A stretch of DNA of 64,000 bases from Streptomyces flavofungini (GCF_014650815.1 NZ_BMVR01000009.1:248001-312000), one strand, 5' to 3'; numbered from the stretch's first letter, positions 43,254 to 52,641 are shown. The notes: generated from the letters alone by a model not told the origin. Made by a program: numbers and translations.

Positions 43254-44174
43254 TCAGCGGGCCAAGAGGTCCCGCAGGGCCGACGTGACCTCCTTCGGGG
43301 CCTCCTCCGCCATGAAGTGGCCGCACGACACCGTCCGGTGCGTGAGGTCAGGGGCCCACCTGCGCCACAGGCCCGCCGCGTCGAAGCCGAGCGCCGCGCC
43401 CCAGTCCTGCTGGAGGACCGTGACCGGCATCCGCAGCGCGTTGCCCGCGAGACGGTCCGCCGTGTCGTGCTCGACGTCCGCGAACGCCGACGCGCGGTAG
43501 TCCGCGACGATCGACGGGACCGCCTCGCGGCACGCCCGCAGGTACGCGGCCCGCACCTTTGGCGGCACGGCACCCGGCGACGCCGACCAGACGTCCAGGA
43601 AGTGGCCGAAGAACGCGTCCGGGTCCGCCGAGATCATCCGCTCGGGGAGGCCCGGCGGCTGCGCCATCAGATACAGGTGGAAGCCGATCGCGGCGGACGT
43701 GCCGCGCAGGACGTCCCACATGTCCAGGGTCGGCAGGACGTCCAGGGACGCGAGGTGCGTGACGGTGTCCGGGTGGTCCAGGCCCGCGCGGATCGCCACC
43801 AGGGCGCCCCGGTCGTGGCCCGCCAGGGCGAACCGCTCGTGCCCGAAGGCCCGGGCGAGCGCGATCACGTCGGCCGCCATCGTCCGCTTGGCGTACGTCT
43901 GGCCGTCCGCCGACTCGGCCGGTTTGTCGCTCGCCCCGTAGCCGCGCAGGTCCGGGCAGATCACGTGGTGGTCCGCCGCCAGGTCCGCGGCCACGTGGCG
44001 CCACATGAGGTGGGTCTGGGGGAAGCCGTGGAGGAGGACCACCGGGGGGCCGGTCGGGTCACCGCCCACGGCGGCGTTCAGGTGGACGCCGTCCGGGCCG
44101 TCGGCGGTGACCGGGATCCGGTGGTAGCCGAAGCCTTCGATGCGGGGCCCGGAGCGGGGCTCGTTCTGTGTCAT
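43254..44174 (-). CDS. Haloacetate dehalogenase-like alpha/beta hydrolase
   Basis: 306 aa from ATG 44174 (ATG 44204 is in frame but would add a short tail with no ribosome site). HGFPQTHLMWRHVA contains the oxyanion segment, Asp121 in AGHDRGA is the nucleophile, and His286 in SCGHFMAEEAP completes the triad. Asp nucleophile plus the DRG motif fits fluoroacetate/haloacetate dehalogenases and epoxide hydrolases. It precedes the other hydrolase gene by 31 bp on the same strand, so both may be co-transcribed; divergent from a SARP-type regulator. Confidence 0.88.
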   Translation of the reverse strand: MTQNEPRSGPRIEGFGYHRIPVTADGPDGVHLNAAVGGDPTGPPVVLLHGFPQTHLMWRHVAADLAADHHVICPDLRGYGASDKPAESADGQTYAKRTMAADVIALARAFGHERFALAGHDRGALVAIRAGLDHPDTVTHLASLDVLPTLDMWDVLRGTSAAIGFHLYLMAQPPGLPERMISADPDAFFGHFLDVWSASPGAVPPKVRAAYLRACREAVPSIVADYRASAFADVEHDTADRLAGNALRMPVTVLQQDWGAALGFDAAGLWRRWAPDLTHRTVSCGHFMAEEAPKEVTSALRDLLAR

Positions 44175-44193
44175 GGGTTCAGCGTGCGGGGCC

Positions 44194-44245
44194 CGGATCA
44201 GCAACGGATCAGCAGCGGGTCCGTGCAGGTGACGGGAGGTACGTT
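44194..44245 (+). promoter_or_regulatory. SARP-type binding site: three 11-bp repeats and a -10
   Basis: CGGATCAGCAA (44194), CGGATCAGCAG (44205) and CGGGTCCGTGC (44216) are direct repeats with an exact 11-bp period, the spacing recognised by SARP regulators. TACGTT (44240-44245) is a -10-like hexamer and the GTG start at 44252 would be the transcript start. Confidence 0.5.
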
Positions 44246-44251
44246 GAGGGG

Positions 44252-47200
44252 GTGCCGCACGAAGAGACGCCCGGGCCGGGGGCCGGTGAGGTGACCTTCC
44301 AGGTCCTCGGCGCTCTCGCCGCCCGGGGGGCGGACGGGGATGCCCTCGACCTGAAGGGGCCCCGGCACCGGGCCGTCCTCGCCCGGCTCCTCATCGCCCG
44401 GCGGCGGACCGTGCCGGTGGACTGGATGGTCGATGACTTCTGGGAGGAGCCGCCGCCTCGCGCCGTCGGCGCTCTCAGGACGTTCGTGGGGGATCTGCGG
44501 AAGGTCCTTGAGCCGGGGCGGGCTCGGCGGGCACCCGCGCGGCTCCTGGTGACGTCCGGGCCGGGATACGCGCTGCTCGCCGGGGGCGGGGCGGTGGACG
44601 CGTGGCGGTTCGAGGGGGCTGTGGGGGAGGCCGGCCGGCTTCTCGCCGGGGACGCCCGTGCGGGTGGCCCCGGTGGGCGGGCCGGGGTGGCCCTGGGGCT
44701 GCTCGACGAGGCGCTCTCGGCTTGGCGGGGGCCCGCGTACGCCGAGTGGAGTGCCGCGGAGTGGGCGCGGGCGGAGATCGCGCGGCTGGAGGGGGTGCGG
44801 CTGCTCGCCGTGGAACGGCGGGCTTCCGCCGCGCTGGTCCTCGGGCGGGCCGCGGAGGCGGTGCTCGACCTGGAGCCGCACGTCGAGGGGCATCCGTGGC
44901 GGGAGGAGGCTTGGGGGCTGCTGGCGGTCGCCCTCTTCCGGGCGGGGCGGCGGGGGGACGCGCTGGGGGTGTTGCGGAGGGCTCGGGAGCGGTTGGCGGG
45001 GGAGTTGGGGGTGGAGCCCGGGGAGGGGCTGCGGAGGTTGGAGGGGGAGATGCTGGCGCGGCGGGGTGGGGATGCCGCTGGGCCGGGGGCCGATGTCGGC
45101 CCGCTGTCGGCCTGGGCTGTGCCCGCCCTTCCTCAAGCTCTCGGCCTCGCTCCAGCAGGGGATGCCCCTGTCGCCCTCTCGGCGGCCCAGCCGCCCACAG
45201 CGGATGACGGTGACGTGGGTGCTGGAGCCGGTGCGGGGCAGGGGAACGGGCTCGTCGGGCGGGAGGCGGAGTCGGCTGCCCTGGAGGAGGCCGGGCGGGC
45301 CGTCGTGCGGGAAGGGCGGCTCGGCCTCGCGTTGGTCTCCGGGGACGCCGGTGCCGGGAAGACCGCCCTTGTCCGGGAGTTGGTGGGGCGGCTGTCGGGA
45401 GCAGGGTGGGTCGGGGCTTGGGGGCGGGGTGTGGAGCAGGGTGGGGTTCCCGCCGGGTGGCCCTGGGTCGAGGTCCTGGGTGAGTTGGGGGTCTCTGAGG
45501 GGGAGTTGACGGCTTCGGAGGAGGAAGAGGAGGAGGCCGGCGGCGGGCGTGGGGCGTTCGCGGGTGGGGACCGGTTCGGGTGGTACCGGCGGGTGGGGGA
45601 GCTGATCTCGGGGGTCGCCGATCGGGGGCGGCCCCTGGTCCTCGTACTCGATGATCTGCACTGGGCCGACAGCGGGACGCTGGAGTTGCTCGCCTCGCTG
45701 GTGGACCGGCCGATGGAGCGGGCCGTGCTGGTCGTGGGGACATATCGGGACGGGGAAGTCCCGGACGGGGTAAGGGAGTTGTTGGGGCGGGTGGCCCGCG
45801 CCGAGCCCGTGCGGGTGCGGGTCGGGGCGTTGTCCGAGGGCGCCGTGGGGGAACTCGTGCGGGCCGTCGCGGGGCGGCCCCTCGACGCCGCGACCGTCCG
45901 CGCGGTGCACCGTCGCAGCGGCGGCAACCCCTTCTTCGTACGCGAGATCACCCGCCTGTACGCCACCGAAGGGGTCGCCGCGCTCTCCCAAGTGCCGGAA
46001 GGCGTACGGGACATCGTCCGGCGGCGGCTCGGCACGCTGCCGACGGGCGCTCGGGCCGTGCTCGTGCGGGCCGCGCTGATCGGGCCCGGCGTCGACCTGG
46101 AGGTCCTCGGGGCGCTCGCCGGGGACGAGGAGGCCGTGCTTGAGGGGGTCGACGCGGGGGTGGCGGCCGGGTTCCTCGTGGCGGGGGAAGGGGGAGGGGA
46201 AGGGGGAGGGGCGGGGGAACGGGTCGAGTTCGCGCACGCGCTGGTGCGGGAGGCGTTGTACGGGGACCTGTCGGGGCCTCGCCGGGCACGGCTGCACGCC
46301 GCCGTCGGGGAGATCCTCGAACGCCTGCGGCCCGACTCCGTCGAAGCCATCGCCCACCACTACGTCAGCGCCGGGACCCGCGCGGTCGCTGCCCGCGCCG
46401 TCGACTTCGCCGCTCGGGCGGCCCGGCGCGCGGAGGCCGCGTTCGCGCCGCACGAGGCGGTGCGGCTCTGGGGGGCGGCGTTGGGGGCGTACGACCGGGC
46501 CGGGGCGCGGTCCGGGGGTCAGGAGCCGGACCGGGCCGGGGTGCGGGCCGGGGGTCAGGAGCCGGACCGGGCCGGGGTGCGGGCCGGAGGACAGGAGCCG
46601 TTCGGCGGGCAAGCGGGGGACCGGGTGCGGCTCGGGATCGTCATGGGGCTCGTCCGGAACCTCGCCGTCACCGGCGTGCTCGCCGAGGCCCGCCGGTACC
46701 GCTCCGACGCCCTGGTCGCCGCCGAGGCCACCGGCGACCCCGAGCTGACCGCCCGCGTCATCGGCGCCTTCGACGTGCCCGGCATCTGGGCCCGCAACGA
46801 CGACGAAGCCCTCTCCCGCCGCATCGTCGCCGCCGCCCTGCGCACCCTCGACGCCCTCCCGGACGACGGCAGTCCGGCCCGCCGGGCCACCCGGAGCCGA
46901 CTGCTCAGCACCGTCGGCATGGAGACGCGGGGGGCCCGGACGGAACTCGGCGCCGACGCGGCGCGGGAGGCCGAGAGGCTGGCCCGGGCGGTGGGGGAGG
47001 CCGGGGGTGCCGGGGTTGTCGAGATGGCCGGGATGGCTGGGATGGCCGGGATGGCCGGGATGGCCGACGTCGGCGTCGGGGAGGCCGACGCGGCAGCGGG
47101 AGCAGGCCGGGCGGCGGAGGCCGTCCCGAGCGGCGCAGCCGATGCCGCCGCGCTGCTCGCCTTCGCCCTCAACGCCCGCTACCTCCACACCTACCACCGC

Positions 47201-48148
47201 CCCGGACTCGCCCCCGAACGCCTCCTCATCGGCGAGGAGTTGACCACCCTCGCCGCCCGCCACGGCCTCGTCGCCTTCGAAGTCCTCGGCCATCTGATGC
47301 TGCTCCAGGCCCACTCCGCCCTCGCGGAATTCGACCGCGCCGACGGTCACGCCGCCGCCGTCGACCGGCTCGCCGAACGGCACGGGCTGCCCCTCGCGGG
47401 GGTGTTCACCGAGGGGTACGCGGCGCTGCGTGCCGCCGTCGCCGGGCGAGTGGCGGAGGCGGAGGCCGGGTGCCGGGCCGCCGCGGCGCGGATGAGGGGC
47501 GGGGGGATGAGCGGGATGGAGGAGGCGGCGGGAACGGGCAGCGGTGGGGGGCTGTGGGAGCTGGCGCTGCTGTGCCTGCGGGTGCAGAGCGGGGGCGAGG
47601 ACGCTGTGGTCGCGGGAGTCGCGGGAGTCGCGGGAGTCGCGGGAGTCGCGGGAGTCGCGGGAGTCGCGGGAGTCGCGGGAGTCGCGGGAGTCGCGGGAGT
47701 CGCGGGAGTCGCGGGGGTCGCGGGGGATGCCGGGGGCGCCAGGGATGCCGGGGGCGCCGGGACTGCCGACCAGGGCCCGGTGTCCGGGGCTGCCGAAGTC
47801 GGCGTCGGGCCGGGCCACCCCGGCGCCGGAGCCGCCCACCTCCCCCACGATCAACTCCTGGAAGCCCGCCTCTGCCTCCGCGCCCGCGCCGCCCTCCGCT
47901 CCGGCTCCGCCGCCCCCGGCCTCCTCGACGCCCTCTACCGCGAACTCCTCCCCGCCTGCGGCGAATTGGCCGGAGCCGGGAGCGGCGTGCTCACCCTCGA
48001 ACCCGTCGCCCTGTACGCGGGCGACCTCGCCGCCGCCCTCGGGCGGCCCGGCGCCGCCGCCCGGCACCACCGGCAGGCGCGTGCCCTCGCCGAACGCGCC
48101 GGGGCACCCCACTGGCGCGCCGCCGCCGATGCGAGGATGCGCCGGTGA
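44252..48148 (+). CDS. Large SARP/BTAD regulator with AAA ATPase and helical repeat domain
   Basis: 1298 aa from GTG 44252. Residues about 12-105 form an OmpR-like winged helix (VTFQVLGALAARG, LKGPRHRAVLARLL); about 110-255 the BTAD bundle (EEAWGLLAVALFRAGRRGDAL); Walker A GDAGAGKT (364-371) and Walker B LVLVLDDLHWAD (about 463-474) belong to a STAND-like ATPase; the remaining 600 residues are TPR-like helices with Gly/Ala-rich inserts. It resembles PimR/NysRI-type activators of secondary metabolism, but no biosynthetic cluster is in view. Three tandem repeats lie in its linkers. It is coupled to the next gene by GTGA overlap. Confidence 0.9.
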   Translation: MPHEETPGPGAGEVTFQVLGALAARGADGDALDLKGPRHRAVLARLLIARRRTVPVDWMVDDFWEEPPPRAVGALRTFVGDLRKVLEPGRARRAPARLLVTSGPGYALLAGGGAVDAWRFEGAVGEAGRLLAGDARAGGPGGRAGVALGLLDEALSAWRGPAYAEWSAAEWARAEIARLEGVRLLAVERRASAALVLGRAAEAVLDLEPHVEGHPWREEAWGLLAVALFRAGRRGDALGVLRRARERLAGELGVEPGEGLRRLEGEMLARRGGDAAGPGADVGPLSAWAVPALPQALGLAPAGDAPVALSAAQPPTADDGDVGAGAGAGQGNGLVGREAESAALEEAGRAVVREGRLGLALVSGDAGAGKTALVRELVGRLSGAGWVGAWGRGVEQGGVPAGWPWVEVLGELGVSEGELTASEEEEEEAGGGRGAFAGGDRFGWYRRVGELISGVADRGRPLVLVLDDLHWADSGTLELLASLVDRPMERAVLVVGTYRDGEVPDGVRELLGRVARAEPVRVRVGALSEGAVGELVRAVAGRPLDAATVRAVHRRSGGNPFFVREITRLYATEGVAALSQVPEGVRDIVRRRLGTLPTGARAVLVRAALIGPGVDLEVLGALAGDEEAVLEGVDAGVAAGFLVAGEGGGEGGGAGERVEFAHALVREALYGDLSGPRRARLHAAVGEILERLRPDSVEAIAHHYVSAGTRAVAARAVDFAARAARRAEAAFAPHEAVRLWGAALGAYDRAGARSGGQEPDRAGVRAGGQEPDRAGVRAGGQEPFGGQAGDRVRLGIVMGLVRNLAVTGVLAEARRYRSDALVAAEATGDPELTARVIGAFDVPGIWARNDDEALSRRIVAAALRTLDALPDDGSPARRATRSRLLSTVGMETRGARTELGADAAREAERLARAVGEAGGAGVVEMAGMAGMAGMAGMADVGVGEADAAAGAGRAAEAVPSGAADAAALLAFALNARYLHTYHRPGLAPERLLIGEELTTLAARHGLVAFEVLGHLMLLQAHSALAEFDRADGHAAAVDRLAERHGLPLAGVFTEGYAALRAAVAGRVAEAEAGCRAAAARMRGGGMSGMEEAAGTGSGGGLWELALLCLRVQSGGEDAVVAGVAGVAGVAGVAGVAGVAGVAGVAGVAGVAGVAGVAGDAGGARDAGGAGTADQGPVSGAAEVGVGPGHPGAGAAHLPHDQLLEARLCLRARAALRSGSAAPGLLDALYRELLPACGELAGAGSGVLTLEPVALYAGDLAAALGRPGAAARHHRQARALAERAGAPHWRAAADARMRR
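45127..45168 (+). repeat. Streptomyces palindromic repeat inserted in the coding sequence
   Basis: CTTCCTCAAGCTCTCGGCCT followed by CGCTCCAGCAGGGG resembles the abundant Streptomyces intergenic element that reads CCAAGCTCTCGGCTTCGCTC then GAGCAGGGG in my memory. It lies in frame between the BTAD and ATPase domains. Confidence 0.5.
46493..46600 (+). repeat. 36-bp tandem repeat, three copies, in the SARP gene
   Basis: Units at 46493, 46529 and 46565 encode DRAGxRxGGQEP three times. The last two differ at only two bases. Confidence 0.9.
47609..47725 (+). repeat. 9-bp tandem repeat, 13 copies, in the SARP gene
   Basis: Eleven exact units of GTCGCGGGA and two variants, encoding (Val-Ala-Gly)13. 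The perfect array over 99 bp is expected to change length by slippage; in-frame changes only lengthen a linker. Confidence 0.95.
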
Positions 48149-48600
48149 CCGATTCCGATTCCGATACCGATACCGATACCGAAGAGACGAGCACGGCCAG
48201 TCCGGCCGACACGGCTACGGCTACGGCTACGGAGTACATACGCTTCGAGTCCCCCGTCCGTCACGAACGCGGGCTCCGTCCCGGCGTCTTCTTCCTGGTG
48301 AACACCCTCGCCCGCGAAGGCAGACTCACCCCGGAGCAACGGGCCTTCTGGCGCGCGGGCAACGACTGGTTCGACGCCGCGTACACCACGCCCTCCACCG
48401 CCTACGACCGCGCGGCGAACCCCGGCGCCGTCGCCTGGTTCAAGTCGACCGCCACCCACCTCATCGAGCGCGTCCCCGGCTACCTCGACCTCCTCGCCGC
48501 CCACGGCGTCCCCTGCCGCACCGTCCGCTCGACGGACCCCGGCCGCGTCGTCTACGAGGACGACGTGCAGGTCATCGTCGTACCGTACGAGGCCTCGTAG
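48145..48600 (+). CDS. Unknown 151-aa protein coupled to the SARP regulator
   Basis: GTG 48145 overlaps the regulator stop (GTGA). The first 30 codons are low-complexity Asp/Ser/Thr from 6-bp repeats (GATTCC/GATACC at 48151-48180, ACGGCT at 48211-48228). The rest is a compact domain (YIRFESPVRHERGLRPGVFFLVNTLAREGRL, GNDWFDAAYTTPSTAYD, GAVAWFKSTATHLIERVPGYL, GRVVYEDDVQVIVVPYE) found, I believe, in other Streptomyces with no assigned role. A hairpin terminator follows at 48630. Confidence 0.75.
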   Translation: MTDSDSDTDTDTEETSTASPADTATATATEYIRFESPVRHERGLRPGVFFLVNTLAREGRLTPEQRAFWRAGNDWFDAAYTTPSTAYDRAANPGAVAWFKSTATHLIERVPGYLDLLAAHGVPCRTVRSTDPGRVVYEDDVQVIVVPYEAS

Positions 48601-48629
48601 CCCGCATCGCGCGCAGCCGTGAACCAGAA

Positions 48630-48663
48630 CGTCCCCCTCCGCGCACACGCGCGAAGGGGGACG
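48630..48663. terminator. Bidirectional terminator hairpin
   Basis: A 15-bp stem with one mismatch (48630-48644 with 48649-48663), loop ACAC, between the convergent 151-aa gene and the DUF4232 gene. Confidence 0.75.
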
Positions 48664-48746
48664 CTCCTGCCGCTGATCGCCTTCTGGGGGAGTCGGCCGA
48701 TCAGAAGTCTCATGAGGCGCGGAAGGCGCGGGAAGACTCAGAAGGC

Positions 48747-49502
48747 TCAGAAGTTGTAGGGCTTTGCCGTGTTCCAGTTCGTCACGTCCGCCGTCGACCA
48801 CGTGAACTTCGACGGGACGCCCTTCGCGTCGAACGCCTCCTGGCCGACGCCGGGGCCGGTGTCGCCGGTGTGGTCCTGCAGGGCGATGCTGAGGTCGGAC
48901 GAGGTGTGGGTCCGCGCGCTGTCGGTGAAGAGGTTCACGGCCGCGTAGACCTTGCCGCCGGGCTTCAGGGTGAGGGCCTTGCCGCCGCCGGGGTTGTCCT
49001 TGGTGGAGTGCGGCAGGACGCTGACGGTGTCGCCGAGCATCACCGACGGGAACGACGTGACGTAGCACGGCTTGGAGTCCGCGTTCGTGGCGGTGATGAG
49101 CAGGTGCTCGCCGCGCTGCTTCGCGAAGCGGTGCACCACGGAGTACGAGATCTCCTGGCCGTCGCACGCCCGGACCCCGGCGCTGGAGGCCTTCGCGCCC
49201 TGGCCCGCACCGGCGCTCGTACCCTTGCCCGCGCCGGACGACCCGTTGCCCTTGCTCGCGCCGACCGTCGTGCCCTCCGACGAACCCGAGCCCTTCGCCG
49301 CGTCGACGGTCGCACCCTCGGCCGAGCCGGACCCGCCGGACGTCCCGCCGTCCGCCTTGTCCGACACGACGGCGCCGCCGCGCTTCGCGCCGCCCTTCGC
49401 GTCGTCGCCGCCGTCCGAGCTGCCGCAGGCGGTCAGGGTCGCCAGGGCGAGCGCGGCGGTGGTGGCGGCGAGTGCGGCGGTGCGGATCCGAGACGTACGC
49501 AT
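48747..49502 (-). CDS. DUF4232 lipoprotein
   Basis: 251 aa from ATG 49502. A signal peptide ends in the lipobox LTAC (Cys26), followed by a Gly/Ser/Lys-rich linker of about 85 residues. The C-terminal domain (RACDGQEISYSVVHRFAKQ, LLITATNADSKPCYV, SFPSVMLGD, LKPGGKVYAAVNL) matches DUF4232, a beta-sandwich with two Cys common in Streptomyces exported proteins. It sits outside the membrane; its ligand is unknown. Confidence 0.9.
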   Translation of the reverse strand: MRTSRIRTAALAATTAALALATLTACGSSDGGDDAKGGAKRGGAVVSDKADGGTSGGSGSAEGATVDAAKGSGSSEGTTVGASKGNGSSGAGKGTSAGAGQGAKASSAGVRACDGQEISYSVVHRFAKQRGEHLLITATNADSKPCYVTSFPSVMLGDTVSVLPHSTKDNPGGGKALTLKPGGKVYAAVNLFTDSARTHTSSDLSIALQDHTGDTGPGVGQEAFDAKGVPSKFTWSTADVTNWNTAKPYNF

Positions 49503-49701
49503 GGTGGTGCTCCCCCTGGGGTGGTTCGGTCTTGGCGGTCGTTCCCGCCGTTGACACCAGACTGGGCCCGGCCGCTGTCGTTCCGCTCACGCGCCGCTGT
49601 CGTCCCGCTCACGTCCCCGCACGGCGGCATCACCGGTGGCGCGGCGGGCCACGACCAGGTCGGCTTCCGCCCGGGCCGGCCCGCTTCCCCTGCTGTCCGC
49701 C

Positions 49702-52641
49702 TCAGCCCGCTTCCGCCCCCGCCGCCAGCCTCCGCACCGCCGCCTCGTGCCGCTCCCGGAACCCGTCCTCCGCCGACACCCGCACCAGCGCCCCCAGTGC
49801 CTGCACCGCGCCCTCGTCGAAGCCGCTCGACTCGGCCTCGCGCGCCGCCCGGTCCAGGCGGCGGATGCCCTCCGGCTCGTCGCCGAGGCCGAGCAGGGCC
49901 TCGCCGGTGGACAGGACGAGGAGGATGCGGGCCGGGCTCGGGGCGGCCGCCGCGGGAGTGAGGGCGAGGGCCGCGTACGCCGTGTCCAGGGCCGACTGCC
50001 AGTCGCGGGCGGCCAGTTGGTGGCGGGCCAGGTGGTGCAGGGCGAGGCGTTCGGTGTTGCCGTCACCGGCCGTACGGGCCAGCTCCGCCGCCCGTACGCA
50101 GCCGTGGGCCGCCTCGTCCGTGCCGCCGTGGGCCGCCTGTGCGAGGGACAGGTTGACCAGCGCCGTCGCCTCGCCGCGCGGGTCGCCCGCCTGTGCCGCG
50201 AGGGGCGGTGCCGCCTCCAGGCAGGCCAGCGCCTCGGCCGTGCGGCCCTCCTCCATGAGGACCCAGCCGAGCAGCGCGAGGACCCGCGCCTGCGCGTACG
50301 GATCGGCGGCGGCGCGGGCCGCGCGCAGGCCCGTCTCCAGGAGCGGCGCCCAGCCGTCCCGCACCCGCCACACCACCAGCGGCCACAGGGCGAGCACGAT
50401 CCGCCAGGTCCGGTCGTGCAGCCCGGCCGCGTCGGCCGCGCCCGCCGCCAGCGTCAGGTCCTCGCGCTCGGCCGCGTACCAGTCCATCGCGGCGGCCCGG
50501 TCCGCGAACTCCCGCACCGCGCGCGGCGCCCGGAACCCGGCGGGCGGCGCGAAGCACGGCTCGTCGCCCGGCTCGGCCGCGTGGGCCGCCGCGAGGGCGG
50601 TGGCGACGCAGTGGTCCAGGACGCGCGGCAGCGCCTCCGGGTCGGCGTCGAGGCCGCGGGCGTAGAGCCGGACGAGGTCGTGCAGGGTCCAGCGGTCCGG
50701 CGCCGTCCGGGTCAGGAGGTGCGCGGCGGTCATCCGCTCCAGGGCCGCCTCGGCGGTGTCCGGGTCGGTGCCCGCGAGGGCCGCCGCCGCGTACCGGTCC
50801 ACGTGCGTGCCCGGGTGGCGGCCGAGCTGCGCGAAGTGGTGCCCCACGGCCTCGGGGAGCTGCCGCAGCGTCAGCCGCAGTGCCGCCCGTACGCCGGTGT
50901 CCTCCACGTCGAGCAGCACCGCACGCCGCGACTCGTCGGACAGTTCCGCGGCCATCGCGGCCAGCGTCCACTGCGGGCGGTCCGCGAGCCGCGCCGCCAC
51001 CACCCGCAGCGCCAGCGGCAGCCCGCCGCACAGCTCCGCCAGGCGCCGCGCCGCCACCGGCTCCGCGAGCACCCGCTCCTGGCCGAGCACCCCGGCGAGC
51101 AGCGCCGTGCCGTCGTCCGGTTCGAGGACGTCCACGGGCAGCGGCCGGGCCGCGTCGCTCGCGATCAGGCCGCGCAGCCGGTTCCGGCTCGTGACGACGG
51201 TGACGCACCGGGCCCCGCCCGGCAACAGCGGTCTGACCTGCTCGGACTCTCGTACGTTGTCGAGTACGACGAGGAGTTGGCGGTCGGCCGCGAGGGAACG
51301 GAACAGCGCCGCCGCGCCGTTCGCCGACTCCGGTATCCGGCGCGGCGGCACGCCGAGCGCCAGCAGGAACTCACGCAGTACGTCGAGGACGGACGGCTCG
51401 CCCGTGTCCGCGAAGCCGCGCAGGTCGGCGTAGAGACGGCCGTCGGGGAAGACCGCGCGGTTGCGGTGCGCCCACTGCACGACGACCGCGGTCTTGCCCA
51501 CGCCCGCGGGGCCCGTGACCAGACAGACCGGGGCCTCGCCCGCCGCCGCCCGGGAGAGGGCGGTGAACTCGGCGGAGCGGCCGTGGAAGCCGCGGGGGGA
51601 GCGGGGGAGGAGGTCTATGGGGGTGTGGGAGTGGGAGTGGGAGTGGGAGTGGGTGGGGGTGGGGGGTGGCTGGTGTTGCGGGGCTGGCGGCTGGGTGGTG
51701 GTGGGGGGTGCTGGCGGCCGGGTCGCTGTCGGGGGTGTCGAACGGGTCGCCGACGGGGGAGTGCCTGCCGGTGCGCCCACCGGTGCGCCTGCCGGTGCGC
51801 CCGCCGGTGGCCCCGGCCGCGAGGCCGGATACGCCCTCGGCTGCGAGCCCGGCCGTGCCCCCGGCTGTGCCCCCGTCCGACCCCCGGACGGAGCCGCCTC
51901 CTCCTCCCCGCGCAGCGCGAGCGCATACGCGTCGGCCAGCTCCGGGCCCGGGTCGAGGCCCAGTTCGTCGGCGAGGAGGCGGCGGGCGCGGTGGAAGCAG
52001 TCCAGGGCCTCCGAGCGGCGACCGGCCCGCCGCAGCGCGGTCACCAGGGCCGCCGACAGGGACTCCCGCAGCGGGTGGGCGGTGGCCTCGGCGCGCAGCA
52101 GGGCCGCGGCGCGCGCGTGCTCGCCGACCTGCCCGTACCCGGCGGCGAGCCGCTCCACGGACGCCAGCCGGGTCTCCTCCAGGGCCTGCGCCGCCGCCTG
52201 GAGGGACGGGCTCGGGTGCACCCCGGTCAGCGCGGGGCCCTGCCACAGGGCGAGGGCCTCCTCGTACATCGCCACCGCGTCGGCGACCGCGCGCTGCCCG
52301 CGGGCCAGCGACACCAGCTCCTCGAAGCGGTGGGCGTCGATCAGGGTCTCCGGCATCCGCAGCAGGTACGCCGTGCCCTGGGTGACCAGCTCCACGCCGT
52401 ACATCTCCGCGTCGGCCGCGACCAGCAGGGTGCGCAGCCGCGACACATGGCCCTGGATGACGCCGCGGGCGCGTGCCGGTGGCTCGTCGTCCCACAGGGC
52501 CTCGGTCAACCGCTGGACGGAGACGGGGTAATTGGGGCGCAGCAGCAGGGTGGCGAGCAGGCTGCGGCGCTTCGCCGGACCCAGCGGCAGCTCACCGGCC
52601 TCGGTGGCGACGGACACCCCTCCGAGCAGCCGGAACTCCAC
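49702..52641 (-). CDS. AfsR-like regulator (SARP/BTAD, NB-ARC, TPR)
   Basis: 979 aa from GTG 52641 with AGGAGGG nine bases upstream. Residues 1-95 are the DNA-binding winged helix (VEFRLLGGVSVATEAGELPL, RRSLLATLLLRPN), about 96-245 the BTAD, then a Pro/Ala/Thr-rich linker including a (His-Ser)4 run from GTGGGA repeats at 51625-51648. The NB-ARC ATPase has P-loop TGPAGVGKT (about 374-382), kinase 2 LLVVLDNV and the GLPLALRV motif. TPR-like helices end the protein. This is the AfsR architecture, which senses a state through the NTPase and activates secondary metabolism genes. Confidence 0.93.
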   Translation of the reverse strand: MEFRLLGGVSVATEAGELPLGPAKRRSLLATLLLRPNYPVSVQRLTEALWDDEPPARARGVIQGHVSRLRTLLVAADAEMYGVELVTQGTAYLLRMPETLIDAHRFEELVSLARGQRAVADAVAMYEEALALWQGPALTGVHPSPSLQAAAQALEETRLASVERLAAGYGQVGEHARAAALLRAEATAHPLRESLSAALVTALRRAGRRSEALDCFHRARRLLADELGLDPGPELADAYALALRGEEEAAPSGGRTGAQPGARPGSQPRAYPASRPGPPAGAPAGAPVGAPAGTPPSATRSTPPTATRPPAPPTTTQPPAPQHQPPPTPTHSHSHSHSHTPIDLLPRSPRGFHGRSAEFTALSRAAAGEAPVCLVTGPAGVGKTAVVVQWAHRNRAVFPDGRLYADLRGFADTGEPSVLDVLREFLLALGVPPRRIPESANGAAALFRSLAADRQLLVVLDNVRESEQVRPLLPGGARCVTVVTSRNRLRGLIASDAARPLPVDVLEPDDGTALLAGVLGQERVLAEPVAARRLAELCGGLPLALRVVAARLADRPQWTLAAMAAELSDESRRAVLLDVEDTGVRAALRLTLRQLPEAVGHHFAQLGRHPGTHVDRYAAAALAGTDPDTAEAALERMTAAHLLTRTAPDRWTLHDLVRLYARGLDADPEALPRVLDHCVATALAAAHAAEPGDEPCFAPPAGFRAPRAVREFADRAAAMDWYAAEREDLTLAAGAADAAGLHDRTWRIVLALWPLVVWRVRDGWAPLLETGLRAARAAADPYAQARVLALLGWVLMEEGRTAEALACLEAAPPLAAQAGDPRGEATALVNLSLAQAAHGGTDEAAHGCVRAAELARTAGDGNTERLALHHLARHQLAARDWQSALDTAYAALALTPAAAAPSPARILLVLSTGEALLGLGDEPEGIRRLDRAAREAESSGFDEGAVQALGALVRVSAEDGFRERHEAAVRRLAAGAEAG

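Noticed and set aside
44198..48112. 1304-residue minus-strand open frame opposite the large SARP gene
   Set aside because: The plus-strand product has clear winged-helix, BTAD and ATPase motifs; the antisense product is low-complexity.
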